Shown here one piece after another: positions 1 through 6,836 of a DNA stretch of 7,756 nt; the stretch's first letter is position 1; every line of letters begins with the position of its first letter. Below the pieces are notes generated by a model. It had not been told where the DNA came from, searched no databases, and saw only the letters and a program-made list of their open reading frames with translations. This DNA is from Azohydromonas lata NBRC 102462. GTDB lineage: Bacteria; Pseudomonadota; Gammaproteobacteria; Burkholderiales; Burkholderiaceae_C. The position numbers and the translations under genes were made by a program. Where the stretch lies: assembly GCA_945878385.1 (NCBI GenBank), contig CAMCTE010000128.1:1-7756 (forward strand), written 5' to 3'.

Positions 1-236
1 ACAACTGGCACCACGACAGTGGCCGCTGCCGCCAGATCCTCTCGGAAAAGATCCTGCCCTTGGTGCGCTACTTCGCCTATGTGCAGGTCGCCGAGGAAGA
101 GCAGAACCTGTGGGATGAATACACCCAACTGCAGGCCACGCACCCGCACTTCGCCATGCGCAAGGCGGTGCAGGCCTCGCAGATCTACCCGGTGTTCCGA
201 GAGTTCTTCAAGAAGGAAGGCGCGAAGGCGGCATGA
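1..236 (+). CDS. yeaH: YeaH/YhbH-family (DUF444) protein, C-terminal fragment
   Basis: An open frame runs in from the left edge (first full codon at position 3) and ends at TGA 234-236, leaving 77 residues. The visible part has the look of the DUF444/YeaH C-terminus: an amphipathic stretch beginning NWHHDSGRC, then KILPLVRYFAYVQVAEEEQ, LWDEYTQL, and the ending QIYPVFREFFKKEG. In Enterobacteria YeaH (about 430 aa) is encoded between the PrkA-type Ser kinase YeaG and other stress genes, and in many Proteobacteria the order kinase-DUF444-SpoVR is conserved. The SpoVR gene follows here with an ATGA overlap, which supports the assignment strongly and implies translational coupling. YeaH is thought to act with the YeaG kinase in nutrient-stress responses; its biochemical role is not settled. 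Start and upstream kinase lie outside the window. The family call rests on a short tail plus context, so it is good but not certain. Confidence 0.83.
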   Translation, partial: NWHHDSGRCRQILSEKILPLVRYFAYVQVAEEEQNLWDEYTQLQATHPHFAMRKAVQASQIYPVFREFFKKEGAKAA

Positions 237-1798
237 GCGAACACGACTCCAGCGCAAGCCCCCCTGCGCAAACTCGAGCCGATGAGGCCAGGCCCCGCGC
301 GGCCGAACCCCTGCCCGGCCCCAGTGACTGGACCTTCGAACTCATCGAGCGTTACCACGAGGTCATCCGTGCCACGGCCCAACGCTTTGAGCTCGACACC
401 TACCCCAACCAACTCGAGATCATCACCGCCGAGCAGATGATGGACGCCTACGCCAGCGTGGGCATGCCGGTGAATTACCGCCACTGGAGCTATGGCAAGG
501 AATTCATCGCCACCGAAAAGCAATACAAGCGCGGGCACATGGGCCTGGCCTATGAGATCGTCATCAACTCCAACCCCTGCATCAGCTACCTGATGGAGGA
601 GAACACGATGGCCATGCAGGCCCTCGTCATTGCGCATGCAGCTTACGGGCACAACAGCTTCTTCAAGGGCAACTACCTCTTCCGCATGTGGACGGACGCC
701 TCGTCCATCATCGATTACCTCGTTTACGCCAAGAACTACATCGCGCAGTGCGAGGAGCGCCACGGCATCGACACGGTCGAGGCCTTCCTCGACAGTTGCC
801 ATGCCCTGCAGAACCACGGTGTGGACCGCTACCGAAGGCCTTCGCGCAAGACGCTGGCGCAGGAGTTGGCTGAGCGGAAAGACCGCGAGGCTTACGCGCA
901 GCAGCAGGTCAATGACCTGTGGCGCACCCTGCCGCGCCGCGACGAGAAGGCCGCCGCGCAGGACAGCAAGCGCTTCCCCGAAGAGCCTCAGGAAAACCTG
1001 CTGTACTTCATCGAAAAACACGCGCCCCTGCTCGAACCCTGGCAGCGCGAGGTGGTGCGAATCGTGCGCAAGGTGGCGCAGTACTTCTACCCGCAGCGGC
1101 AGACGCAGGTGATGAACGAAGGTTGGGCTACGTTTTTTCATCATCGCATCCTCAACACCATGTACGACGACGGCCATCTCACCGACGGCGTCATGGTCGA
1201 GTGGCTCAAGAGCCACACGAATGTCGTCTACCAACCCCCGGTGGGCCACCGCGCCTACAGCGGCCTGAACCCCTATGCGCTGGGCTTTGCGATGTACTCG
1301 GACATCGAACGCATTTGCCGCAACCCCACCGAAGAGGACCGCCGTTGGTTCCCCGACATCGCCGGCGCGCCTTGGCTGGAAACCCTGCAACACGCCATGC
1401 GCAACTTCAAGGATGAGAGCTTCGTCAGCCAGTTCCTCAGCCCCAAGGTGATGCGCGACTTCCGTCTGTTCGCCATCACCGACGACGAGAAGGAAGAGGA
1501 GCTGGAGGTCAGCGCCATCCACGACGACAGCGGCTACCGCCGCGTGCGGCAGGCCCTGGCCGCACAGTACGACCTGGGCAGCCGCGAGCCCAACATCCAG
1601 GTATGGAGCGTGAACCTGCGCGGTGACCGCAGCCTCACCCTGCGCCACCTGCAGCACCACGACCGCCCGCTGGACGACAGCGCGCAGGAGGTGCTCAAGC
1701 ATGTGGCGCGCCTGTGGGGCTTTGGCGTCAACCTGGAGAGCGTCAACGGCCAGGGCGCAGTGACCAAGCGCTGGAGTGTGTTGCCGGTGCCGGAATAG
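233..1798 (+). CDS. ycgB: SpoVR/YcgB family protein (stress/sporulation-type operon member)
   Basis: This 521-residue protein matches the usual length of the family (about 510 aa). Characteristic blocks appear in order: LDTYPNQLEIITAEQMMDAY (about 54-73), a YRHWSYGKEF segment (about 82-91), GLAYEIVINSNPCISYLMEE (104-123), an AHAAYGHNSFFKGNYLF segment (about 134-150), CEERHGIDTVEAFLDSCHAL, NEGWATFFHHRIL (295-307), then NPYALGFAMYSDIERICRNP, DESFVSQFLSPKVMRDFRLF and a C-terminal domain ending near LWGFGVNLE. The His-rich helices and the NEGWATFFHH segment resemble a metal-binding alpha-helical core, but no catalysis is established. It is a cytosolic protein with no signal peptide or membrane segment. 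The ATG at 233 overlaps the yeaH stop by 4 bases, with GAAGG at 224-228 as ribosome site. It was named from Bacillus spore cortex formation; in non-sporulating Proteobacteria it belongs to the YeaG-YeaH-YcgB stress group. The first 30 residues are variable and Pro/Ala-rich. Confidence 0.97.
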   Translation: MSEHDSSASPPAQTRADEARPRAAEPLPGPSDWTFELIERYHEVIRATAQRFELDTYPNQLEIITAEQMMDAYASVGMPVNYRHWSYGKEFIATEKQYKRGHMGLAYEIVINSNPCISYLMEENTMAMQALVIAHAAYGHNSFFKGNYLFRMWTDASSIIDYLVYAKNYIAQCEERHGIDTVEAFLDSCHALQNHGVDRYRRPSRKTLAQELAERKDREAYAQQQVNDLWRTLPRRDEKAAAQDSKRFPEEPQENLLYFIEKHAPLLEPWQREVVRIVRKVAQYFYPQRQTQVMNEGWATFFHHRILNTMYDDGHLTDGVMVEWLKSHTNVVYQPPVGHRAYSGLNPYALGFAMYSDIERICRNPTEEDRRWFPDIAGAPWLETLQHAMRNFKDESFVSQFLSPKVMRDFRLFAITDDEKEEELEVSAIHDDSGYRRVRQALAAQYDLGSREPNIQVWSVNLRGDRSLTLRHLQHHDRPLDDSAQEVLKHVARLWGFGVNLESVNGQGAVTKRWSVLPVPE

Positions 1799-1872
1799 GA
1801 CAGGCCGCTTCGGGTCAGGTCGGTGGTGGGTCGGCCGGCACAAGCTCGGCACAAGCCCGGCACAGGTTCAGT
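1799..1872. other. Convergent intergenic gap without a clear terminator
   Basis: These 74 bases separate the SpoVR stop (1796-1798) from the stop of the oppositely oriented EF-hand gene (1873-1875). They contain an 11-bp tandem repeat (listed separately). GTGCCGG at 1787-1793, inside the end of SpoVR, is complementary to CCGGCAC at 1835-1841 and 1857-1863, which could form long-looped stems. There is no compact GC hairpin followed by a T-run on either strand, so an intrinsic terminator is not supported. Confidence 0.6.
1836..1866. repeat. 11-bp tandem repeat, about 2.8 copies
   Basis: The unit CGGCACAAGCY occurs at 1836-1846 (ending T) and 1847-1857 (ending C), followed by a partial third copy CGGCACAGG at 1858-1866. 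It lies wholly between the two convergent stop codons. Its length is not a multiple of three, consistent with non-coding sequence. A role in transcription termination or as a simple variable-number tract is possible but unproven. Confidence 0.8.
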
Positions 1873-2481
1873 TCAGGCCCACCAAGCACGCGCCCGCTCG
1901 CGCCAACGTTCCCACCACGACGCGAAGAACAGCCCCGAACCCCGGGGCCCGGTCACGGTGACCTGTTCCTTGAGCGGGTCGCGCGTAGCGGTCACGGACA
2001 AGGCATGCGCCGGCCCCTGGAATTGCAGCTGCAGCCCCACCAGCCCGCCTGGATGCGCCAAGGGTACCGAGCCCATCACAAGCACGTGCGTGCCCGCGCC
2101 GTCTGCACGGTCGTGTGCGGCCGAAGGCGACAGCAGCACATCGCGCAGGGCGCGTACCTGACCACCATTGCTCACCGCCAAGCCGGTTGCCAGCACCCGC
2201 AGGATCGCGGCTCGGTGCGCCTGCAGTTCAGTGGGGCTCAGGTGGCCGTCGCGGTCGTCGTCCACCGCACCCAGCCAGGTCACAGGCAGGGAGAGCGCCA
2301 GAAAGGCCGCACCGCCCTGCACATTCAGCGTGGCCTGACCATCGGGCATGAGGTGGGCCTGCGGGGCACCTGCCGAACCGGTCAGCACCACGCCGGCCAG
2401 GAGGCCGCGGCCCACAATGGCACACGGATGCCCCACCCGCCGCGCGATGCGGCCGTTCACCACCGTGTTCGCGCCGCTCAC
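1873..2481 (-). CDS. Exported EF-hand protein of unknown function
   Basis: This 202-residue protein starts at GTG 2481-2479, 6 bases after the stop of the YHYH gene, so the two are almost certainly cotranscribed and translationally coupled. The N-terminus has Arg residues (RIARR, 11-15), a hydrophobic stretch (about 21-38) and a signal-peptidase-like APQA site near residue 42, giving a mature start at HLMPDG. One canonical EF-hand loop is visible at 74-85 (DDDRDGHLSPTE): Asp at positions 1, 3 and 5, Gly at 6, Leu at 8 and Glu at 12 all fit Ca2+ coordination. The rest is predicted to be beta-rich (for example QATLNVQGGAAFLALSLPV), with a Trp/Arg-rich tail (WWERWRERARAWW, 189-201). A single EF-hand without a visible partner suggests structural Ca2+ binding or dimeric pairing. 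I do not recognise the family. A periplasmic or surface partner of the YHYH lipoprotein is an inference from context. The start is less certain because it is GTG with little Shine-Dalgarno. Confidence 0.82.
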   Translation of the reverse strand: MSGANTVVNGRIARRVGHPCAIVGRGLLAGVVLTGSAGAPQAHLMPDGQATLNVQGGAAFLALSLPVTWLGAVDDDRDGHLSPTELQAHRAAILRVLATGLAVSNGGQVRALRDVLLSPSAAHDRADGAGTHVLVMGSVPLAHPGGLVGLQLQFQGPAHALSVTATRDPLKEQVTVTGPRGSGLFFASWWERWRERARAWWA

Positions 2482-2487
2482 CGCCCC

Positions 2488-3498
2488 TCACCGCCCCTTC
2501 ACGCATCGCTGGATGAAGGGGTAGGTGTCGGTGATGAAGTAGTGATAGATGCCCTTGGGAAATTCTGGCGTCACGCCGGTGCGCCCATTGCATTCGTCCA
2601 GGTCACCGCTGCCCACCGCATATTCCCAATCCTGCGTGAAGCTGCCGGGCACATAGGTGGTGGCGGAGGGGCGGCCTGCATCTAGCGTGGCTTTGATGCG
2701 GTAGCTGCTCTTCATCGCCCGCAGGCCCGACGCCGCATCGGTGGCGGTGGCGTAACCATTCCGCGCGTACACCGGAAAGCCATCCGTGGCCCAGCCCACG
2801 AGCGTCATGGCCGGCGCGCTGCCGGTGGCCAGCTTCGCCATGAGCACCTCGGGCATGCCGTGCAGGTGGTACTCGCCATTGGGCTGCACGTGGGCGTTGT
2901 TGGCATCGGTGCCGAACCGGAAGCTGCCGCCTAGCGCCTCCATGCTCCAGGCCCCGCCGTTGCCGGCCGGGTCGCAGGCGGTGAGGGTGCAGGTGCCGGC
3001 GGTGCCGGGGTCGAACTTGATGCCGTTGAGGCTGTAACCCGGGCTCCCAGTAGGACCTCCCAGGGGCGTGCCGGCACTGTTGACCACCGACGGATTGAGG
3101 TTCATCGACACATTCAGGCTTTGCACGCTGATGGCCGTGGCGAAATTGCCGCCATTGATGGCGTGGTCGGGGATGCCGTTGCCCATCAGGCTGCGGCTTG
3201 TCGTGCCGCAGGACCAGGCGTACTGGTAGGGCAGTGTGGTCGTGGATGCCGAGCGCTCGGTTCCCAGGGTGGCAATGGCCTGGGTGCCGGCGGATTTCAG
3301 GTCGCAGCGAACGCCGGCCGTACTGGTGCCCGTAGTGGCCACCGGTTCCGGCGTGGTGCTGATGGCGGTGGAGGTTCCGCCCCCTCCGCCCCCCCCTCCA
3401 CAAGCCGTCAAGCCCAACGCGGCCACGCAGCAGGCCGCCCTCCAGAGTGCGGCGATTCGGTATGCGGGGGCTGCGAATGCGGGCTGTGGCGGCGGCAT
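2488..3498 (-). CDS. YHYH-domain lipoprotein
   Basis: The protein is 336 residues from ATG 3498-3496, chosen because AAGGGA lies just upstream on this strand and a lipoprotein signal follows directly: Arg at 14 and 20, hydrophobic ALWRAACCVAALGL, lipobox LTAC with Cys33, then eight glycines and a Thr/Ser-rich linker (to about 62). The YHYH-type domain fills the remainder: MGNGIPDHAING (105-116), GYSLNGIKFDPGTAGTC (154-170), NGEYHLHGMPEVLMAKLA (207-224), GWATDGFPVYARNGYA (235-250), LDECNGRTG (300-308), and PEFPKGIYHYFITDTYPFIQ (311-330). The family is named for a Tyr-His-Tyr-His motif; here the corresponding positions read YHLH (210-213), with YHYF near the C-terminus (318-321). Its biochemical function is not established; paired His/Tyr suggest metal or ligand binding (inference). 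It is predicted to be lipid-anchored in the envelope. It is divergent from the DUF1800 operon and leads the EF-hand gene. A longer start at 3663 is possible in frame but would bury the signal peptide. Confidence 0.9.
   Translation of the reverse strand: MPPPQPAFAAPAYRIAALWRAACCVAALGLTACGGGGGGGGTSTAISTTPEPVATTGTSTAGVRCDLKSAGTQAIATLGTERSASTTTLPYQYAWSCGTTSRSLMGNGIPDHAINGGNFATAISVQSLNVSMNLNPSVVNSAGTPLGGPTGSPGYSLNGIKFDPGTAGTCTLTACDPAGNGGAWSMEALGGSFRFGTDANNAHVQPNGEYHLHGMPEVLMAKLATGSAPAMTLVGWATDGFPVYARNGYATATDAASGLRAMKSSYRIKATLDAGRPSATTYVPGSFTQDWEYAVGSGDLDECNGRTGVTPEFPKGIYHYFITDTYPFIQRCVKGR
3389..3396 (-). repeat. G8 homopolymer in the YHYH lipoprotein gene
   Basis: On the coding (-) strand the poly-Gly linker right after lipid Cys33 is encoded by GGA GGG GGG GGC GGA GGG GGC GGA, giving an uninterrupted run of eight G at 3396-3389. 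A one-base slip here would frameshift the gene directly after the lipobox. Such tracts can act as phase-variable switches, but poly-Gly lipoprotein linkers are also common in GC-rich betaproteobacteria. Confidence 0.75.
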
Positions 3499-3595
3499 GG
3501 TTTCCCTTCGCGCGGAGCGCTCTGCGGTCGAGCGCCCCATGTTCGCAGCATTGGCCCGTGGCGTCATGAATACCCCGCCACCTTTACATTGGTAC

Positions 3596-3623
3596 ACAAT
3601 AAACATGGCCCGAAGTTTGACAA
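3596..3623 (-). promoter_or_regulatory. Candidate sigma70-like promoter for the YHYH unit
   Basis: Reading the - strand, TTGTCA (3623-3618) is separated by 16 bases from TATTGT (3601-3596). The -35 matches consensus at 5 of 6 positions and the -10 at 4 of 6, including the first T, the A and the last T. Transcription would start near 3589, leaving a leader of about 90 bases before ATG 3498. The call is by eye, without scoring. Confidence 0.42.
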
Positions 3624-3643
3624 TCCTCCATTTGGGGGTACTC

Positions 3644-3648
3644 GGAGG
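3644..3648 (+). promoter_or_regulatory. Strong ribosome binding site deciding the DUF1800-1 start
   Basis: GGAGG at 3644-3648 lies 8 bases before ATG 3657, an ideal spacing, so 3657 is preferred over the in-frame GTG at 3648, which overlaps the site itself. CCTCC at 3625-3629 is its exact complement and could pair with it across a 14-base loop, partly hiding the site. That stem is only 5 bp, so regulation through it is speculative. Confidence 0.75.
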
Positions 3649-3656
3649 TGCGCTTG

Positions 3657-5408
3657 ATGACACCAGTCGCTGAATCAGTCCTGGTCATGCCCACGGCGCC
3701 CACGGCGCCCGCTTCGGCTGAACTGCCTCGCGCCACCCCGTCGCAACCAACGGGGTCGGCTGTCGCGCTAGCAAGCGCCATGGCGCTTTCGGCCTGTGGC
3801 GGCGGAGGAGGCGGCAGCACAAGCGCCAGCACCCTGCCCGCTACCAGCGGGGGTACAACCGGCACCAACACACCCACCACGCCCACGCCCCCTGCCATCA
3901 GCGCGGAGCAAGCCGCCCGCTTCCTGCAGCAGGCCGCCTTCGCCGCCACCGACGCCCAAGTCGCTCGCGTGCAGTCCATCGGGTATTCCGCCTGGATCGA
4001 CGAACAGTTCGCCGCCCCCCGCACCCAGAGCCACTGGGACTGGATGGTGGCGCGCGGCTACAACGTGGTGGGCAATGTCGACAACTTCAACGGCGTGGAC
4101 AACACCCTGTGGCGCAAATTCGTCGGTTCTCCCGATGCGCTGCGGCAGCGCATGACGCTGGCCCTTTCGGAAATCTTCGTCATATCCATGGCCGGCCTGC
4201 CGGTGAGCTGGCGTGGGTTTCTGGTGGCCGCCTATGTCGACATCCTGGAGGCCAACGCCTTCGGCAGCTACCGGCAGCTGCTGCAAGAGGTCACCCTTTC
4301 GCCGGGCATGGGCCTGTACCTCAACATGCGCGGCAATCAGCGGGCCTTGCCGGCCACCGGTCGCCTGCCGGACGAGAACTATGCGCGGGAGGTGTTGCAA
4401 CTGTTCTCCATCGGCCTGCTGCAACTGAATGCCGATGGCACCCTCAAGGACGGACGCGCACAGGAAACCTACACCCAGCAGACGATTGCCGAATTGGCCC
4501 GGGTGTTCACGGGTTGGGAATTCGATGGCTCCAACCGCACTGAACCCGGCTACACCCGCCGCCCCATGGTGAACCTGGCGGCGCGCTACGACAACGACGC
4601 CAAGAATGCCCTGGGCACACCGATACCGGCAGGCACACCCGCCGCACAGGCCCTGCAGATGGCACTGGACACCATAGCGGGCCACCCCAATGTGGCGCCC
4701 TTCATCGGCCGGCAGCTCATCCAGCGCCTGGTCACCAGTGCCCCTTCGGCTGCCTATGTGGGCCGAGTGGCCGCGGCCTTCAACAACAACGGCCAGGGGG
4801 TGCGGGGCGATTTCAAGGCGGTGCTCAAGGCCATCTTGCTCGACGATGAAGCGCGGCGAGACCCACTGCCCAGCGAAACCACGAGGGGCCGGCTGCAGGA
4901 ACCCGTGGCCCGATTCATCCAGTGGGCCCGCACTTTTGGCCTGGCCTCGCCCACCGACCTGTGGAACATCGGCAACCTGACCGACCCCGCCACGCGGCTG
5001 GGCCAAAGCCCGCTGCGCTCGCCCACGGTGTTCAACTTTTTCCGGCCGGGCTATGTGCCGCCGAACAGCGAGCTTGGCCGGCGCGGCATCACCGCCCCAG
5101 AGTTCGAGATTGCCGACGAATCCAGCACCGTGGGTTGGGTCAACTTTGCCCAGACCTTTGTGGTGTCCGGCGTGGGCGAAACCCGTCCGAACTATGCAGC
5201 TGAGGTGGCCATTGCCGCAGACGCCACCGCCTTGGTGCAACGCGTGGCGCTCTTGCTGGCACCGGGCAGCCTGTCAGCTGCCACCCTGAGCCTCATCACG
5301 CAGGCGGTGGCGGGCTTGCCCGCGGCCACCGAAGCCAACCGCCTGACCCGCGTGCAGGCCTCGGTTCTGCTGGTGTTGGCGGCACCTGAATACCTGGTTC
5401 AAGCCTGA
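3657..5408 (+). CDS. DUF1800 family lipoprotein (first copy)
   Basis: The product has 583 residues from ATG 3657. It begins with a 46-residue leader ending in a lipobox (LSAC, Cys47) followed by six glycines and a Thr/Pro/Ser linker (to about 80); the leader is long and has a single Arg (25), unusual for a Sec lipoprotein signal. A 9-bp tandem repeat (3690-3707) encodes its PTAPTA. The DUF1800 domain follows: FLQQAAFAATDAQV, WIDEQF, LRQRMTLALSEIFV, a YVDILEANAFGSYRQLL segment, VTLSPGMGLYLNMRGNQ, PDENYAREVLQLFSIGL (238-254), ARVFTGWEFDG, HPNVAPFIGRQLIQRLV, and SPTVFNFFRPGY (455-466). These are the hallmark blocks of the family. Its biochemical function is unknown; DUF1800 genes are typically followed by a DUF1501 gene, as here (12 bases between stop and next start), which implies the two proteins work together in the envelope. 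The protein is mostly helical with no other membrane segments. Confidence 0.95.
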   Translation: MTPVAESVLVMPTAPTAPASAELPRATPSQPTGSAVALASAMALSACGGGGGGSTSASTLPATSGGTTGTNTPTTPTPPAISAEQAARFLQQAAFAATDAQVARVQSIGYSAWIDEQFAAPRTQSHWDWMVARGYNVVGNVDNFNGVDNTLWRKFVGSPDALRQRMTLALSEIFVISMAGLPVSWRGFLVAAYVDILEANAFGSYRQLLQEVTLSPGMGLYLNMRGNQRALPATGRLPDENYAREVLQLFSIGLLQLNADGTLKDGRAQETYTQQTIAELARVFTGWEFDGSNRTEPGYTRRPMVNLAARYDNDAKNALGTPIPAGTPAAQALQMALDTIAGHPNVAPFIGRQLIQRLVTSAPSAAYVGRVAAAFNNNGQGVRGDFKAVLKAILLDDEARRDPLPSETTRGRLQEPVARFIQWARTFGLASPTDLWNIGNLTDPATRLGQSPLRSPTVFNFFRPGYVPPNSELGRRGITAPEFEIADESSTVGWVNFAQTFVVSGVGETRPNYAAEVAIAADATALVQRVALLLAPGSLSAATLSLITQAVAGLPAATEANRLTRVQASVLLVLAAPEYLVQA

Positions 5409-5413
5409 AGGGG
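5408..5413 (+). promoter_or_regulatory. Ribosome binding site of the DUF1501 gene
   Basis: AAGGGG at 5408-5413 begins on the last base of the DUF1800-1 stop codon and lies 7 bases before ATG 5421. The tight 12-base gap and the absence of promoter-like sequence indicate one polycistronic message. Confidence 0.65.
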
Positions 5414-5420
5414 TGCACCC

Positions 5421-6836
5421 ATGAACGATTTCAATCGCAGCAGTCGTCGCGCCTTCGTGCAGCGCATGGGTCAGTTGGGCTTGGCCGGCGCCGCGGCCCC
5501 GTGGGCACTGAATCTGGCAGCCATGAGTGAGGCGGCGGCACAGTCCACCAGCGCCAATGATTACAAGGCCTTGGTGTGTGTCTTCCTGTACGGCGGCAAC
5601 GACCACTACAACACCTTGGTGCCCTATGACGACACCAGCCACGCCAACTACCTGCGCGTGCGCAGCGGCATTGCCCTGCAGCGTGCGGCGGTGGCCGCCA
5701 ACGCCCTGCCCATCGGCACTGGCGAAGGGCTGGCAGCTCCGGTCAACGGCCTGGCCCCGGGGCGCCAGCTGGCGCTGGCCCCCGAACTCAGCGGCCTGTT
5801 GCCCCTGTTCAACAAGGGCGAACTGGGTCTCATCCTGAACATCGGCACGCTGATCCAGCCCACCACCAAGGCCCAGTACACCGCGGCCAATGTGCCGTTG
5901 CCGCCCAAGCTGTTTTCCCACAACGACCAACAATCGGTGTGGCAGAGCTCCAACCCCGAAGGGGCCACCTCGGGCTGGGGTGGGCGCATGGGCGACCTCT
6001 TTCTTTCGGGCAACGGCAAGACCACCTTCACCTGCGTGAACGCCAGCGGCAACGCGGTGTTCATGAGTGGACGCGAGGCGGTGCAGTACCAGGTCAGCAC
6101 CAGCGGTGCGGTGGCCATGCGGGGTCTGGCCGCACCGCTGTTCGGCTCGCAAGCCTGCAGCGCCGCACTGCGCCAGTTGGTGACCGCGCCGCAGACGCAC
6201 CTCATGCGCGCGGAATACACCCGGGTGACCTCCCGCGCCATCGACGCCCAAGCTACGCTTTCAACGGCGCTGGCGGCCGCGCGGCCGTTCCAAACGATCT
6301 TCCCCAATGGCGGCTTGTCGCAGCAATTGCAGATGGTGGCGCGGATGATCGCGGCCCGAGACCAACTCGCGGTCAAGCGACAGGTGTTCTTCGTGTCGCT
6401 GGGTGGTTTTGATCTGCATGACTTCCTGTTGACTCAACATCCGGGGCTGATGTCGCAACTTGGCGAATCACTGAAATCCTTTCAAGTGGCCATGGCAGAA
6501 CTGGGGGTGGGCGATCGCGTCACCACCTTCACCGCCAGCGATTTCGGCCGCACGCTCACCTCCAACGGCGACGGCAGCGACCACGGCTGGGGCAGCCATC
6601 ACTTCATCATGGGCGGCGCGGTGCAGGGCGGGCGTTTCTATGGGCGCTTGCCCGAGGTGGCCGTCAACGGCCCCGACGATGTGGGCCAGGGCCGCTTGTT
6701 ACCCACCACTTCGGTTGACCAGTTGGCGGCCACGCTGGCCACCTGGATGGGCGTGAATGCCAGTGACCTGCCCTTGGTGGTGCCCAATATCGGGAACTAC
6801 ACCGTGCGTGACCTGGGGTTGATGCGCCGCGCATGA
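5421..6836 (+). CDS. DUF1501 family protein with Tat signal (sulfatase/phosphatase-like fold)
   Basis: The product has 471 residues. The N-terminus SSRRAFVQRMGQLGL carries a twin-arginine motif (Arg9-Arg10, then Ala-Phe-Val), a hydrophobic region and an AAA-Q cleavage-like site near 40, so export of a folded, possibly metal-loaded protein through Tat is predicted. DUF1501 belongs to the alkaline phosphatase/sulfatase-like superfamily. Family blocks are present: VCVFLYGGNDHYNTLVP (52-68), LFSHNDQQSVWQ, GWGGRMGDL, QVFFVSLGGFDLHD (ending 328-334), TFTASDFGRTL (about 369-379) and DHGWGSHHFIMGGAVQGGRFYGRLPEV with Asp387, His388 and His393-His394. Asp61, Asp331, His333, Asp374, Asp387 and His388 are likely metal ligands by analogy; this is inference. 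No substrate is known. The gene lies between two DUF1800 genes: 12 bases after the first and overlapping the second by 4. Length is normal for the family. Confidence 0.95.
   Translation: MNDFNRSSRRAFVQRMGQLGLAGAAAPWALNLAAMSEAAAQSTSANDYKALVCVFLYGGNDHYNTLVPYDDTSHANYLRVRSGIALQRAAVAANALPIGTGEGLAAPVNGLAPGRQLALAPELSGLLPLFNKGELGLILNIGTLIQPTTKAQYTAANVPLPPKLFSHNDQQSVWQSSNPEGATSGWGGRMGDLFLSGNGKTTFTCVNASGNAVFMSGREAVQYQVSTSGAVAMRGLAAPLFGSQACSAALRQLVTAPQTHLMRAEYTRVTSRAIDAQATLSTALAAARPFQTIFPNGGLSQQLQMVARMIAARDQLAVKRQVFFVSLGGFDLHDFLLTQHPGLMSQLGESLKSFQVAMAELGVGDRVTTFTASDFGRTLTSNGDGSDHGWGSHHFIMGGAVQGGRFYGRLPEVAVNGPDDVGQGRLLPTTSVDQLAATLATWMGVNASDLPLVVPNIGNYTVRDLGLMRRA

Larger units (their letters stand above)
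3499..3656. promoter_or_regulatory. Divergent intergenic regulatory region (YHYH / DUF1800)
   Basis: These 158 bases lie between two outward-facing start codons, so they must carry the signals for both transcription units unless those are read through. The segment from about 3565 to 3625 is distinctly more AT-rich than everything around it, as expected of promoter DNA. It holds a good - strand sigma70-type pair (listed separately) and a perfect + strand TTGACA hexamer at 3617-3622 that lacks a matching -10 before the ribosome site. No convincing operator palindrome was seen. Confidence 0.7.

Noticed and set aside
185..1852. Long - strand open frame (555 codons) antisense to SpoVR
   Set aside because: It mirrors the codon periodicity of the clear SpoVR gene, has no recognisable domain and is rich in Val/Ala/His as expected of an antisense shadow in GC-rich DNA.
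1799..1872. Intrinsic bidirectional terminator between SpoVR and the EF-hand gene
   Set aside because: No compact stem followed by a T-run on either strand; the only complementary arms are about 40-60 bases apart.
1714..2685. + strand open frame (323 codons) across the convergent junction
   Set aside because: It overlaps the end of SpoVR and runs antisense to the EF-hand and YHYH genes, both of which have signal peptides and domain motifs; its product is low-complexity Arg/His/Pro-rich.
3617..3622. Perfect TTGACA as a + strand -35 box
   Set aside because: At 16-18 base spacing the best -10 (TACTCG, 3639-3644) matches consensus at only 2 of 6, and it would overlap the ribosome site and give a leaderless-like transcript.
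3648..3650. GTG start for the first DUF1800 gene
   Set aside because: This GTG shares a base with the GGAGG ribosome site; ATG 3657 has the ideal 8-base spacing.
3499..3663. N-terminal extension of the YHYH protein by 55 residues
   Set aside because: It would place the lipoprotein signal in the interior and its start would overlap the DUF1800 start; ATG 3498 has a ribosome site and gives a standard lipoprotein leader.
3768..5240. - strand open frame (490 codons) antisense to the first DUF1800 gene
   Set aside because: DUF1800 hallmark motifs are on the + strand; the antisense product is Gly/His/Val-rich without domain signature.
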